NCBI GenBank assembly: GCA_037044905.1
Contig: JBAOKB010000048.1
Span: 558,001 to 622,000 of the forward strand
Direction of reading: 5' to 3'
From: Hortaea werneckii
Taxonomy: Eukaryota > Ascomycota > Dothideomycetes > Mycosphaerellales > Teratosphaeriaceae
Length of the DNA stretch: 64,000 bases
The position numbers and the translations under genes are program-made. This document shows positions 11,173-23,800 of this stretch, piece by piece. The notes under the pieces are model-generated. The model saw only the letters and a list, made by a program, of their open reading frames with translations, did not search any database and had not been told where the DNA came from. The number at the start of each line of letters is the position of its first letter. Within the stretch, counting starts at the first letter, position 1.

Positions 11173-13235
11173 TCAAGAATCATTCAAAAACCTAACAGCC
11201 TTCGTAACCCGCTCGACCGTCTCATCCAACAACAACAGCTCCGCCAGAATCCCATCCGTCCTGGCCTCTTCCAGCTCCCCACCACCTTCCATCGCCTTCC
11301 GGAACCTTGCGCTCGCGTCTCTTAAAGGCTGCAGGAAGCTGCCCGCCACGTCGACATTGGTCCATAAATCGCGGATCCCCAGCGCCTGGTGGAGGTGCTT
11401 GGCGCAGACAAGCAGGTACAGGAAGTTGAGACTCGCGAGGTAGAAGGAGATGTTGGCTTGGAAGGTCATCCATGCGTCCTGCACGGGCGGAGTGACGAGG
11501 TCGGCTTGCAGCGACGGGAAGAGGAAAGGGGCAAGAGCGTCGAGCGCTAGAGGCTTAGCGAAGATGGATTGTTGCTCGCCTTGTGCAGGCTGATGGGATT
11601 CGTCGCCGCCGATGGGAGTAGGAGGGTTGGCTTCGATTGTTTCGCCTTTGATCCACCCTACCGCACTGACTTTCAGGTTCTCGAAGGGGCAATGTTCGAG
11701 GGTGTCGCGGATGAAGGCAAGTCTGACATTGTCGTCCGGGTGGGAGCGGAGGACCGTACTGGTTAGGTAGTGCGCGTGGCCTCGCAGGTTCGGACTCGGA
11801 CAGTTTGAGGACAGTAAAGCTGTGACTTGGAGGTATTCGTTGAATTGCTCGTCCGTGGCTGGCTTACCGATTGCGTTGCGTTCGAGTAAGGCGATTCCAA
11901 GGGCCAGCATGGCATCGATCAGTGGCTCGGGTTCGCTGCCGAGGGTCCCCGTCCCTTGCTCGGGTGATGATAGACATTGCTTCAGAAGTTCCTGGTGGTC
12001 GGGGAAGATGGCAACTGGATGGTCGTCTCCAGGCTTGCCAGAATGGTACAAGATGCCAGAGACCTGCCTGGCAGTGTAAATGAGCAACGATCCTATGCGT
12101 GAAAGTGGTATGTCTGCCGCAGATGCGGGCGGTTCGTCCTCGTCCAAAGATCCTAGCCCGCCAGAATGATCCGTCTCCACAGTAATTGCAGCCGCGAGTA
12201 ACGCATCGTCCGTAAGCTTAACATCTTTGGCAAGGGTGACGAGTTGGCCAACGGCATCGATGCGACGATGGAGCTTTGTCTCATCTTGGAAACGCTGCGC
12301 TATCGTTTGCTTCTCGGGTATGTTGCGCTCAGGATACAGGCTCTCCATGATTCTTGAGCACCATGCCAAACCTGGTACATCATCCTCGCTGGGGAGGCTG
12401 AGCAGATACTCCTCTATAACATGGGTAACGAAGCTTTGCAAAAGCTTACTCTGCATCTCGCGTTCTTCGCTGCTGAGTTCGGCGGTGCTTTCGATGGTAC
12501 CTTCGGGATCCGCTGCCGGTGCTTTCTTTGCCGAAGCCCAGGCATAGATGTGAGCATGCCGCTGCTCTTCCTACTAGGCAGAGCTGGGCGTTTCACGCCT
12601 ACTATCTCCTTCACAAACTTCACGATCGCTAACACCATTTCTTCTTTATGGCTTTCAGCGTTAAGAAAGCTCGCTAGTATCGCCTGAAGGGTGCCACTGA
12701 GGAAACGACTGGGTGCTTTTGTCCTAATCCGAGGGTGCAGGATCGCTAGCATGGAAAGCAGAGCGTTGAACTGACTGACGCCCAGCGGCATTGACGGCGG
12801 GACCTCCCTCATCTGCGCCTTGTCGGAAGCATCTGATGCTGCAACTGGTGCGGATTTCAAAGGATAGGTGGACGACTCAGCCTTTTCCTTGGGGTCCGTT
12901 GCGGCTCCTGCAAGGGCTTCGGTCGAGGCCTCGAGATCAACCGCATCATCGTCGTGTTCAATTAGGCGCAGACTCTCAGTGACTTTCAAAATGACTTCTC
13001 GTGGGTTGCCCAGGCGTGCAATGTCAAGCAAGCAGTCTACGCTCTCGGGCAAAAAGGGCAGCAGAAGATGCACCAAGTCCCAGCCGATGTTGATTGTGAG
13101 CTTCTCATCTTGCAAGACCTTGTGCAAGACGGGCAGGTTCTCCTGGCTGAGGTTGTACTCTACGAGCGTGCAGTAAGTCAGGTAGTCGGAGTTGGGTGGC
13201 AAAGCCGCGATGAGAGGGTTTTCATCTTCTGCCAT
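11173..13235 (-). CDS. Ybp1/Ybp2 - glomulin-like (Yap1-binding / Alf4) family protein
   Basis: This is an alpha-helical repeat protein of the family that includes yeast Ybp1 (a partner of Yap1 in peroxide sensing), Ybp2 (kinetochore-associated) and animal glomulin. The N-terminal helices contain NPREVILKVTESLRLI. The C-terminal half has long helical repeats and ends near LLLLDETVERVTKAVRFL. The frame shifts near 12535, where GGG probably should be GGGG. One added base joins TSMPG to SAKKAPAADPEG and continues to EMQSKLLQSF. The repaired length is about 687 residues, as in other filamentous fungi. The ATG at 13235 begins MAEDENPLI. The paralogue-level role is not decidable from sequence. Confidence 0.72.
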
Positions 13236-13762
13236 GCTGTACAGACTCTTTTCCGATTAGGTGCGCGGCGTGGTTTTGGGACTGGCTCTCTAAGGTTGCC
13301 TGAGGGAAAGAAAGCTCGTGGCCACAAGTGGTGATTGTAACTTCCTTTTCGGGAAGCAAAGTGTCGTGACGGGCACCAGAAGTCCAATCTTTGCGCGCAA
13401 GCTGTACCGGCCAAACTCAAACTCGTTGTTGTACCTGGACGAGAGTGAAGGCGTAATTTACCTGGGTCTTTCCGGTGAGACGAGGCTGAAAGAGTGTGGT
13501 GCGTGTTCTCAACAGCAGACGAGTGACGCGTTATGCAAGGCCCGCATTCACATGCGACTGGCCTCCTCGTTTCGCGCTAGTTCCCCAGCTTTCGGCCGTT
13601 CCCGAAACACTAGCGCCTGATCCCCAAAAGTGCCTGCGTTTGTCGATCGACAGAAATGTCCTGGACTTTTTTTGTTTCTTTCACCCACCCGCTGCTCTTC
13701 TTGTCCCACCTTCTTCTACCTCCTCCTGCTCCGACACCCCAAAGTCTAATACGATCGCCGCG
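13236..13762. promoter_or_regulatory. shared divergent upstream region
   Basis: There are 527 bases between the Ybp-like start and the start at 13763. Pyrimidine-rich tracts lie just before 13763. Short frames are present but show no family resemblance, so I call no gene. Confidence 0.35.
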
Positions 13763-14850
13763 ATGGCGCGAAGAAAGGTTCACAGAATGTCGCGCAACGC
13801 CACCGCCGCCTATGCCGCTTCGCAACCTCTCTTCGAAGCCCTCCAGCCGGCAACATGCGCATCAACGAGCAAAAAGTCCATGTCACCCGCGCCCGCAATC
13901 TCGTCCAAAACCTGCACGTCAAGTTGACGGAAATAAACGGTCACGATGAGTCTGCAAAGCATGACTACTACATGGACTGTGTCGTGAAAGCGTGGCGGTC
14001 CGCGACACAGACGTACGAGGCCATCTTCCGCGAGCTTATGGCTCTCAATGCGGCAGACGCCAGCGAAGGCCGAGAAGCCAGCAAGCGCTATGAGGAGTTC
14101 GCCGCGTTAGCCACGACTGCACGTCAGGTGAACGAAGTAGCATTTGAGTTCCCTTTACATGGCCCTGCTTCGTGGCCAGAAGCACCGTCCACCCCGGAAA
14201 AGCGCAAACGCTCCCATGAGGAAGAGGAAGAGCACGACGATTCAAGCGACGTCAAAATGGACGCTGGACTTGACGCGCCGGTGAAAGAAGGACCAGAAGG
14301 CGGACACGCAAAAGATGGCAAACAGACACAACAGAACGAGTCCGCTGAGAAGACGCTGTCAAAACACCAGAGGAAACGACTCCGCAAGAAGCATCCCGCA
14401 GCCGACCACCACAAAGACAGCGAGACCAACCCCAACCCCTCATCCACGAACCCACCCACCCAACCCACCAGCAACCCCAACCCTCCCCCGCCATCATCCC
14501 AACGCAAAGAGAACCACACGCCGATCGCAGGGATCGAATACGAAGACGTCTCCGCAGAAGTCGAAGCACGACTAAAAGCGAAAGCGGACAAACGTCAAGC
14601 CAAGAAGACCGAGAAGAAACGCAAACGCGAAAGCGGCGATTCCTTACTCGAAGCGAGACCCGTGGCGGAGATTGCCGAGCGGCCTAAGCGGAAGAAGACC
14701 AAGAGTTCGGATGAGATGGGTGCGGGTGGTGCGCAGAATGCAGGGGACACGAAGCAGGTTACGGCGGCGCTCAAGCGGGCGAATGAGGAAGGGACAGGAG
14801 GTGCTGGTGGTGGGGAGGGGAGTAGGAAGAGGAGGAGAGCGAAGTGTTGA
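13763..14850 (+). CDS. uncharacterised lysine/arginine-rich, probably nuclear or nucleolar protein
   Basis: I do not recognise a named family. The N-terminal 130 residues look helical and folded (VTRARNLVQNLHVKLTEI, WRSATQTYEAIFRELMALN). The remainder is disordered, with Glu/Asp clusters, a Pro/Asn/Ser stretch and several basic clusters that resemble nuclear localisation signals (KRKRSHEE, HQRKRLRKKH, RPKRKKTKSS, SRKRRRAKC at the very end). The start at 13763 (MARRKVHRMSRNATAAYAAS) is preferred over 13855, because one missing G in the run near 13849 would join LQPGN to MRINEQKV. The repaired length is about 362 residues. The composition suggests ribosome biogenesis or chromatin, which is inference only. 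Confidence 0.6.
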
Positions 14851-15366
14851 GGGAGGTTGTGATGTTTAAATGCGGCTATGCGGGAACGAGCGACGTTGGG
14901 AAGAACAGCACAATTTGGGACGAGCCATACGCAGGATATCAAAAGGTTATTAACGAATCGAAAAAAAAAAAAAAAAAAGAGCGCGTAGTGTCAATGACCG
15001 GGGCTCGTCAGCCCTTCTCGGCTTCATAAGGGGATAGAGAAATATAGATCAGGGTACCACAGCACCTAACCCCCTCAAAACAGACACAGTCCATCCTTCT
15101 CTGAATCTCTTCCTGCCATCTTTCTCCGTCCTGATGTTGGATCACGGACGACATGGACACCCAACTTCCCCCAAACGGGGGGAGCTATCGCTATCCGTTA
15201 CTTTGAAGAAACCGACAGTCCATGCTTCAGACCCAGATGGTGCGAAAGTTTCTGAGATTTTCTTCGCGTTTTTTTTTTTTCTGCATGGTCAAAAGAAAAA
15301 CTATGAATGGAAAAACAACATTCCGCTTCTTCAAAATTCCCATTTTTTTTTTTTTCTATACAAACT
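14851..15366. other. convergent 3' region with A/T homopolymers
   Basis: This lies between two converging gene ends. It contains an A18 run at 14961-14978 and T runs near 15270 and 15345. I see no gene in it. Confidence 0.5.
14961..14978. repeat. poly-A homopolymer (18 nt)
   Basis: This is an uninterrupted A18 run about 110 bases downstream of the lysine-rich protein's stop codon. Confidence 0.9.
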
Positions 15367-18300
15367 CTAAGTAAACCCGTTAAGCCTGGAAGCGCGCTGA
15401 TGCGCGGATTGATCGTCCTGTGTCCATAGAAAGTCAGCACCTAGAACTTGCTGCCGCGGACGAAAAAGAAAAAGGAGAGTACTCACATCCAAGAACCCGG
15501 TAGCGAGCATCAACCGCGCGAACTCCTCCGCCACCTCGTCCGCCTCCTTCTCCGGCGGTCCGGCCGTCTTCTTCAGCGCACTCGCCCGTTTGAAGACAGC
15601 TTGCATGCTGAAGCGGTTCTGCTGCAAGAAAGCCTTGGCTTGCGATACAGTCGCGGCGTTGTTGGAGCCGCGCGTGATCACGATCCCCGTGACGACCTTC
15701 AAGACCGCGGAGAGGAGTCTGTAGAATTCTCGCAGCGCTGAAGGGTTGTCGATGTCGAGCCCGATGTCGGGGTCCGTGCTGAACAGGCGGCTGTCTTCGA
15801 TCGCGGCGAAGAAGCCAGAGTTGAGCACGAGTTGGGTGCCGTCTGCCGTCCGCGACAGGCGGAGCAAGAGCGCGAGAGCCGTGTGGAAGTAGGCTAAGGT
15901 GGTAGTGTGCTCTTCGTTAGGTCCGGTGAAGGACGATGCGACGCTGCCGATGCTGGTATCGATGAGCACAGGCACGAAGTTGAGTTTTGAGAGGGCCCGG
16001 AACAAGACGGAGCTGAGTCGACCAGCTTGGTGAACCGCCACGAGTGCGTCCAAAAACAACAATGCCGAAACGCGGGTTGAACCGCGGTCAGAAAGGCATC
16101 TTCGGTGATGACGGCAAGCAGACGTTCCCCGGCATTTTGCGCAATCTGCATCAGCTGCTTGGTATGTGGCGACGGCGAGGTCTTGCCATGCAGAACTTGG
16201 AGAGGCATGGATTCTGCCACCGCACAGCATATGCGATAGCAAACGTCTCTTAAGGCCAAGTCGGTGCCGCTGTCTGTGATGGTTTTAACGCACACGCGGA
16301 AGGCGGAGAGTAGCCGTTCATGAGTCGAGTCTGCATTCTGCTGTGATTGTTTGCCATTGGCCGCTGCCATCACTGCGGGGACAAGAGCCAGTGTCAACTT
16401 TGCGAGAAGCGCTGCCGAGTCCAGGTTGTCTGATACGGAGCGCTCGAACTTAGGCAGGATGACTTGCAAACCGTGCAAGGCCATGGCAGCCACCTCAGCA
16501 TTTTCCAGGCCGCTAGAGCCAATGAGGAGGGAAAGCAAGTCCGTCCACGCTTCCAGCGCTGACAACCGGGCAGTGTGGATCGCTCGAGAGCTGTTTTGGC
16601 TTGCCAGCGAGGCAAGAGTAGCCCGAATTTCATCGTCCAGCTGCTGCTCTTCAGCGACGTCTTTGATCATGCCGTTTGACATTAGTTCGCGCCTCCGCAG
16701 AATGAAAAGCTCCTCTGCTACTCTCAAGTCGAACGATTGCTCTGCGTTCGCATCGTCCTTGACACATACCGACAAGTTCAGACCAGCAAGGAACTTTGGG
16801 AGGACGTCAAGAGCTGCGGCCGTCTGAAGATCTTGAAAGTCAAACAGGTCAAAGATTGACATCGTGGGCATATCATGGCCAGCGGAGCGGATGACGCCAC
16901 ACAAGGTGCTAACAACCTTTTCTTGAACAGAGTATGCGCGCATCTCCACTACGGAGCGCAGTTCAAGTGCCGCATGCTGGAAGTAGAGCTCTCGAATGCG
17001 TAAAAAGTCCTCATGGCCAAAGCACTGTTGTCCAGGAATGTGTCTGGGTCTGAAGATGGACGTTGATCCCATAAAGCATTGGGTCCAGCTGGAGTCTGGG
17101 ACAAAGCGCTCGCGTCAATGAAGTCCATCTCGCGAAGTTCTCGGCGCACGATCGCAGCAGTCAGTGGTGACAGCGCCAGCTTGAGAAGTACTTCAAGACA
17201 TCCACGCTTGACAGCTAAAAGCCAAGAGGTATGGCTTGTCTCGATCATGACAGGCATCGTCGCAGCGCATTCTGCAATGGAATGAAAGAGTGATTCCGAC
17301 TCAGCAAAGCTACTGTCTGCAGGGACCTCAACATTCCTTTCACGGCAGGTGAAGCCAAGTAGGATATGCGCTATAGTTGGTCTTGTCGGAGAGGTGTCGA
17401 GACTACTGTTGAGCAGGTCGAGGATCGTTCGTGCCTTAGCGAGCTTCAGCGGTTGGGTTCCTATTTCAAGATCGAACTGATAAGTGGCGAAGCACTCCCG
17501 AAGTTGCATACCGACTGCATCGCTCACGCTGGAGAGGGCAGTAATGAGACGGCCCCCAGCGCGCCCGCGCTCGGAGGCTGTGCTGGCACTGTCCGAGAGT
17601 TTTTCGAGGCACTCAACTTCTGCAGAAGAGTCAGTGACTCAAGGCTCAACTCCGTATGCGTGCAGGACGTGAAGTTCGTGATGTCTGCTATGCGACCCAA
17701 TTGGCTCAGCATGACCTCGTCGAATGACGACAATGCGGCATTGGCCACCGGCGCGGCTCTTGATGCAGATTGTGACTTGACGAGAGGCTTGACGATGTCA
17801 AAGTATGTCGCCTGCAAGCTCATAGCTAGATTCATTACTTGAATGGCCTTCAGCGTTGCTTGAACCTGCGGCGTCCCTACGTCCAAGTTGTTCAACAAGT
17901 TGATATCCTGTTGTGCCGCGATGAAGAGCACACTAATGACGTTGCTGTTCAAGAGCCACTCCATCACTCGTGCGAAGGGATGCAACCGCACATAAGCTGC
18001 AAGCGATGAGGTCCTTATGGAAGTATCGACTGCGACATCCGTGGCATTGGCGAGGAACACAAGGTCTTCATTAAATGTCGATAAGCACTGGAAGGCGAAT
18101 TCGAGACAAACGTAACGCAAGACGCTCACCTCGGCCTCGTCGGAGCCTGCGGCTAAGTGGTTCTGCGACTGACGGAAGACAGTGCCGAGAGCAAAGTCCA
18201 CATATGCATCGATACCAGCGTGACGATGTGCTGATCCAAGGTTCTCCGGAAAAGGTAGCAGATCCTGAGTGGGCTCCGCCTGTGCCACTGGTGAGGCAAT

Positions 18301-20456
18301 AAGAGAGTTGAGTAAGGCGACGAACGCAGTTGCCGTTTCGGGACGGTCGTTGAAGCGTTGTAGGTAGTGTCGCTCCGACGGAGCAGGGCGCCCTAATGCT
18401 TGAGGACGAGCTACGGCGCCTTCAGAAGGCCCGCCAGCACTGATCCAATCATCAAGCAACACCCACATTCCGTCATTCACGTCCTGTGTCTTGTCTGAAA
18501 GCATTGCGGATAACATATTCAGGCAAGAAGCCTGAATCCGACCTTCAATCCCACTTCCTGCCAGTGACCTCATGTTATCTCCCAGATGAAAGTTTTGCTC
18601 TCTAATGAGCCAGTTACGGGCGTCTGGGCTCTTTCGGCATACGTGCGCTGCGAGACGAAGATAAGCCTCTAGCATGATGCCGGTCTCAATTCCCTCAACA
18701 TATTCAGTGGCAGCCAGGCTCGCGTCCTGTCCGGAAGCCTGTGGCACGGCTGGTTTGTCTCTGATCGAAGACGCGTACGTGTCAAGCTCGGCAAAAATTT
18801 GCGCCCAGCTTACACTGTATGTTTTCCGCAACTTGCCCGAGACTAGAGCAGTGTCCTCGAGCAAAAATGGTGGGCAGCATTGGCGGACTTGGTATCGCTT
18901 GCTATTGAAGTGACTAATTCGCAAAAAGCGGCAACGCGAGGAGTTGGCAAGCGTTGAGACACCCACTTCAAGAAGCCATAAAGATTGCTTTCTTTGTCTG
19001 ACCAGAAATCCTGCGCAGCATCAGGGTCATCCTGGAATGCGTATGCCATAATCACGATAAAGCGCTCGAGATCAGGTTCGTAGTGGCTCTGTTCATTTGC
19101 TGGAGTTGAAAACTTCAGGCGCCGCTGATCGTCTTCGTCATTTTTGATTCGACGGAGGACGTCCGGGATGTTGCTAACGAGGGCGGATGCAAAGCCTTGT
19201 AGTTCCTGTCCTAGCAGAGCGGTGAAATAGTCTGTCGGGCGGCTGTGCCTCAACCGGGATAGTTGGTGCGTCCGCCAGAAGATAATTGACCAGACCAACT
19301 TTAGCCGGGTCGTGCCAGATCTCGGGTTTGATATATTTGCAAGCGGCCAGCAGTATGTGAAAAGCCTTGTCTTTGACAGCTTGCATGAAGAGATCAGAAT
19401 CGCTCCTGCTCAGCTTTCTGGCGGTCAGCAACTCGCAACGTTGGATCCGCAGTCGGATCTGCGAAGCGCGCGCTATATTCAGCGAGCCAGCAAACCGTCG
19501 CTGCAGCTCGTAAGCCATTTTGCTTCCACTGAAGCTGCCCGGGTCCTGAGGCAAACAGTCCATGTAGGCTTCGAGCAGTCTCCGGTTGGGTCCGGTCTTC
19601 TGAGCCAAAGGCAGTGGAGGCTCCGATGATGACTGGCAGATAATGAACACTGAGATCGAGGGACAAATCGGTCCCTGCAGTCTTGCTTAAGAATTCGCGC
19701 AGATCCGGCTCATTGACCGGAGCTACGCGAAGGATGAGGGTTAATATGCTTGCCTACGGCCTCATGTTGTCTGCATAACAATAGACGCTGGAGCGAGATA
19801 GCTTCCATAGTCTGCTCGTCCAGAATCTGTCCAGTCATCACCACTGTCTGGGCGTGGTCACTCAGTTTCTTTAGAGCTCCCTCTATGTCACTAAGGCCAG
19901 CGATGCATTTCCTCCAAATGGCCGTGCTCTCCGAACGGCCATGCGGGCCTTGAAGAAGACTATCCACCACAGCCTCAAACAGAGTCTTTGCAACCTCATC
20001 CAGATCTTCCACATTGGCGCGTTGCTGGAAAATGAGGCGCAAGCATTGGAGCAGCGTCAATCGGTAGTTGTGGAAGCGTAGAAGGGCTCGGTAGGGCAAG
20101 GCGACGTCGACTTGGCGCAAGTCCTCTGGCGATGCTTCGATGCACATCTTGGCCGCCTCCAGCTCGTCAAGATCAAGCTCATCGGCGACAAGTATGGCGG
20201 CCTGGCGGAAGTCATCGTTGATCCGGTATTCCACATCCTCAATCTTGACCGTCTCCGGCTTGGGTGTTGAACTCGGCGCAAGCTCTTTCCTACTGGCCTC
20301 ACTCCTCCTCTTCCTCTCTAGCAGTCTTTTAAGATCCTCCACACTGCCATCAAGTTCGGCTGCGAGACGGTCAAGGTTGGGCAACTGGGAAGCTGCAAAA
20401 GCCTCAAGGTCTCGCTGCAGCAGCTGCAATTTGCGCAAAGGATCATCTGCCTCCAT
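15367..20456 (-). CDS. NUP192: nucleoporin Nup192/Nup205, inner ring of the nuclear pore
   Basis: This is a large alpha-solenoid scaffold of the inner ring complex of the nuclear pore. The N-terminus (MEADDPLRKLQLLQRDLEAF) and LQRLLLCRQHEAVGKHI, NEPDLREFLS and the long helical body match the Nup192 family, and the total is about 1.67 thousand residues. An intron at 15418-15486 (GTGAGT...CACAG) joins GFLD to DDQSAHQRAS just before the stop. The frame changes about seven times (near 19730, 19640, 19280, 18900, 17520, 17060 and 16060). Single-base gains explain the first three and single-base losses the other four, and each join reads through in family sequence. Nup192 is essential in yeast, so read errors are likelier than decay. 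It is divergent from TEL1. Confidence 0.85.
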
Positions 20457-20826
20457 TGTCTAGAGCCAGGTTCTGTATCTTCCCTCAAACACTACCTGGT
20501 GTAGCATCCATTCGCAATCCACACAACGACCATGTGTGTGTTCTGTACCTGAGGTTGTCGGATTTGAATTCACAGACGCGCGATTCTGCGCGTCTGAGTC
20601 ACGACTTTTGACAATGCCAAAAGTGGGCGTACCAATGTCTACTTGCCTGCTCGCGGCAACTCTTCTCTTAGAACACTCACGCAACCACGCCTTTTAGCGT
20701 TCATTGTTCGAACCGCACAGTACGCATTCAAACGTTGAATCTTCCCAAACACATCGCATCGCCGCGTGATATTATGTGGACTGGGACTTCGAGTTACATT
20801 GCGCAAACGCCGGCGCTGTTGCCAAG
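20457..20826. promoter_or_regulatory. divergent NUP192-TEL1 upstream region
   Basis: There are 370 bases between the two start codons. No TATA box or recognised factor site could be assigned with confidence. Confidence 0.35.
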
Positions 20827-23800
20827 ATGGGCGGCGAGGTCACTCTTATTGATGCCCTAGGTAAGCCTGCAATCACAAATGCCTAGAAAATGTCTATTGC
20901 AGTATTGACGATGTTGAAAGAACGTGCTCAGAGCGGAGGTTTGAAACAACGCGCTGAAGGTCTTCAAGACTTAAAGCATGTGCTTCGCTACAATATACAG
21001 AGCACGGACATCGGTGCTCTCAAAGGCGTCTCGTTTCACAAGATATTCGAGGTCCTTTTCGAGATCGTCACTCCGAGAAAGGATCGTGGGTGACGGCGAA
21101 AACTGCGACGACAAGGTCTTCTGCAGAAACGCGGCTGTCCAATGCATCCAGTACGCTTCGATTGGCCATTGAGCCGGCATACGCTCATCAAAGCTGAAAC
21201 CGTGAAGGCGGTACTTGACCATGTGATTGAGACAATCGCGATTTCTCCTGGTCGTTCATGTCTTCCTCTCATGCTGGACTACGCAAAATGCTTACGCCAG
21301 ACCGTCAGCTATCAACCTCACGCCGAGCATCTGCCTCAAGATCATTGGGCAAGGACTGTATCATTCTGCTTACAGACCTTGAAGAAGATCACCGACGAGC
21401 TCATCGAAGACAATGCACAGGCAGGTGTAGAGTATAGTTCCGTTGCTACAAGCATGAGCAACAAATCATTTCGATCACAGATTCGTGAATCTGGCCAATC
21501 GCAGGGCGTACGCTCGCTATACAAGCAAGTTAGCGAGGAAATAGTCGGCACTCTTTCTCCCTTGACGGCAACACCTACTGCGCCTCTGTCTTCTCAAGCG
21601 CCACGGCTGCTGTGGGCGCTAATCGACTTCCTGAAGACTGGATCAGGGACTGATAAATCCCAACAAGAAGCGTTTGCATCTATCAATCATGTATTGGCAT
21701 GGACGGTCACCGAGTCTGTAGAGTTGACTAAAGAAGCGAGTGGTCAATTAGTGCGCTTGATCAAGAATCACTGGCCGTCAAAATCAATTCCCAAGGCTGA
21801 ACCACTGATCAACGAGATGCTGATCACTTTGCTTTACCTCAAGCCATACATGGTCTGGGCCATACACTCAGAAACCAGCGCCACGATGCGTATAGACCTC
21901 CGCAGTATGCATACTGCGCTGTGGAAGAGTATTCTGGACGCAAAGAGCGTGATCAGCTTCGCTTCGATGATGTCAGATGCCATGGCAGCCTCCCAGAATC
22001 AGAGAAACAAGGCGCTGTACGCGTCGCCGCTTTTTCATTAAAACCTGGCGTCGGTAGTCGCGCCGCTTCGAAGGAAGCTTGCTGGACTATGGCCTACATC
22101 CTTGGGTACCTCAACTGCATACTTTCGTCTGATGTTGCTGACCGTTCAGTCCCGTCAGATGGGGAGCATGAGGAAGGTGGCCGTCGCCCAGTTAAACGTC
22201 AACGCCTTTCCGACGACTGGCTGGAGTTGTTAGCGACCTGCAACAGCGGATCAGCTTCAGCCAGGATTTGCTCGTTGCAAATGATAGTATTCGTTGGCCA
22301 AGAGAAGTCCCTTTCTGCGCAGCAGATATCACAAGCGATTGACGCCGTAGGCGCTGCATGCTCAGAGGAAAATTTCACAGTCGCTTCTTGGGCCTTTGCG
22401 GCATTGGCCAGTTGCGCGACTCAAAAGTTTGCCACCAACCACGTGTTGTTCGGACGATGGGCCGGTCTTTGGCAGCTAGCAAGTCGTGCTATTGGAAATA
22501 GTGCTACTTCACGTGCAGCTTGCCATCTGATGAATGCACTGATGCAGTCACAGCTGGCATCGAATGAGATGGTGGCTGAGCTTGTGCAATCCTGGGCTAC
22601 GTCTGTAGAACTGAATGGGCCATCAGCACTTGCAGACAGTGTGCTGAACTTCGTCCATAATGCGTTTCTGAGGGCTCGCCAACTTGCCCCTGGCACTGTG
22701 AATTCACTCGCAGAAAGTCTGGTCGGCTGGCTTTTTAGGACGTACGGTCTGGCCAAATTTGAGGACAGGTTTTATACTGCTGACCAACATCTATGGGATC
22801 CCCGAGATTTCCTAAATCTGCTGTCCGCTTGTCTCGACCATCATGTCCAACATCAGAGGCAGGTCGAGTTTCCAGTCTGGACCAAGGTGGCTCAGGTATG
22901 GATAGCGCGTTCTTCGCAGAGTAGCCTCATGGATTACCTCCTCTTGTTACCAGATCGATCTGAACCCATTAATCCCATATTCTTCGAGGATAACTCTGTA
23001 TTCGAAGCAGGGCGATCCCTTGGACGAATTGGGTGTGAGGCAATCGTCCTCAACAGTCTTATACCTGATCTTCAAAGAACTGTGGAATCGTGGAATCGGT
23101 GGCGTCATGACAGGCCGCAGCACATTAGCACTGAGATGTTCAAAACGATTTGCCAGGCGTGCTGTGTTGTCGCGTGCCTGAGTCATTGCCACGAATTTCG
23201 AGATCGGCGACGACAGGATCAAATGCAGAGTGTATTTCGAGAACTACTCGACGGGTGTACTTCATTTGCAGCAACATCTTTTTGCAGCCAAGACAAGCTG
23301 GATGCCATGATGCTCACGTTCGCGGAGTCATTCACGGGGCCTAGCAATGGAGATCAGCATCACCACAGCACGGTTTGCGCTTGTGAAAATATGCTTCTGT
23401 CGAAAAGTGCAAGAAGTCCTCTCCTTACGCAAAAACCGCAACCTGTACGGGTCAAAGCAAGATGACGATGACATAGACTTGGACATGGATGGCAACTATG
23501 ATTCGCAAGACAGCCGACAAAGCAGAGGTCAATCTGTAGTGCAGGAGCCACGGACCATCCATAGCTCCGTATTCTCGCTTTTGGCGGCGAAGGCCAATAT
23601 CGAGGTCTATTCGAAGGCTATCGCGACAATGAATGGGTCTCAATCCGACCTTCAGCAAGAGAACGATGCATCGTCTAACGTCACTGACTACGTTTTGTCA
23701 TTGCCAGAGGAGACGGTCTGCGCTGCTTCGAGAACCATTGCAGCACTTCCGGCAATGGGTCTGACATTGATGCCGGATGATGCATACAGACTTCTGGAAA

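Noticed and set aside
13318..13620. 100-codon plus-strand frame upstream of the lysine-rich protein
   Set aside because: It starts with GTG, has no recognisable domain and lies in the likely shared promoter.
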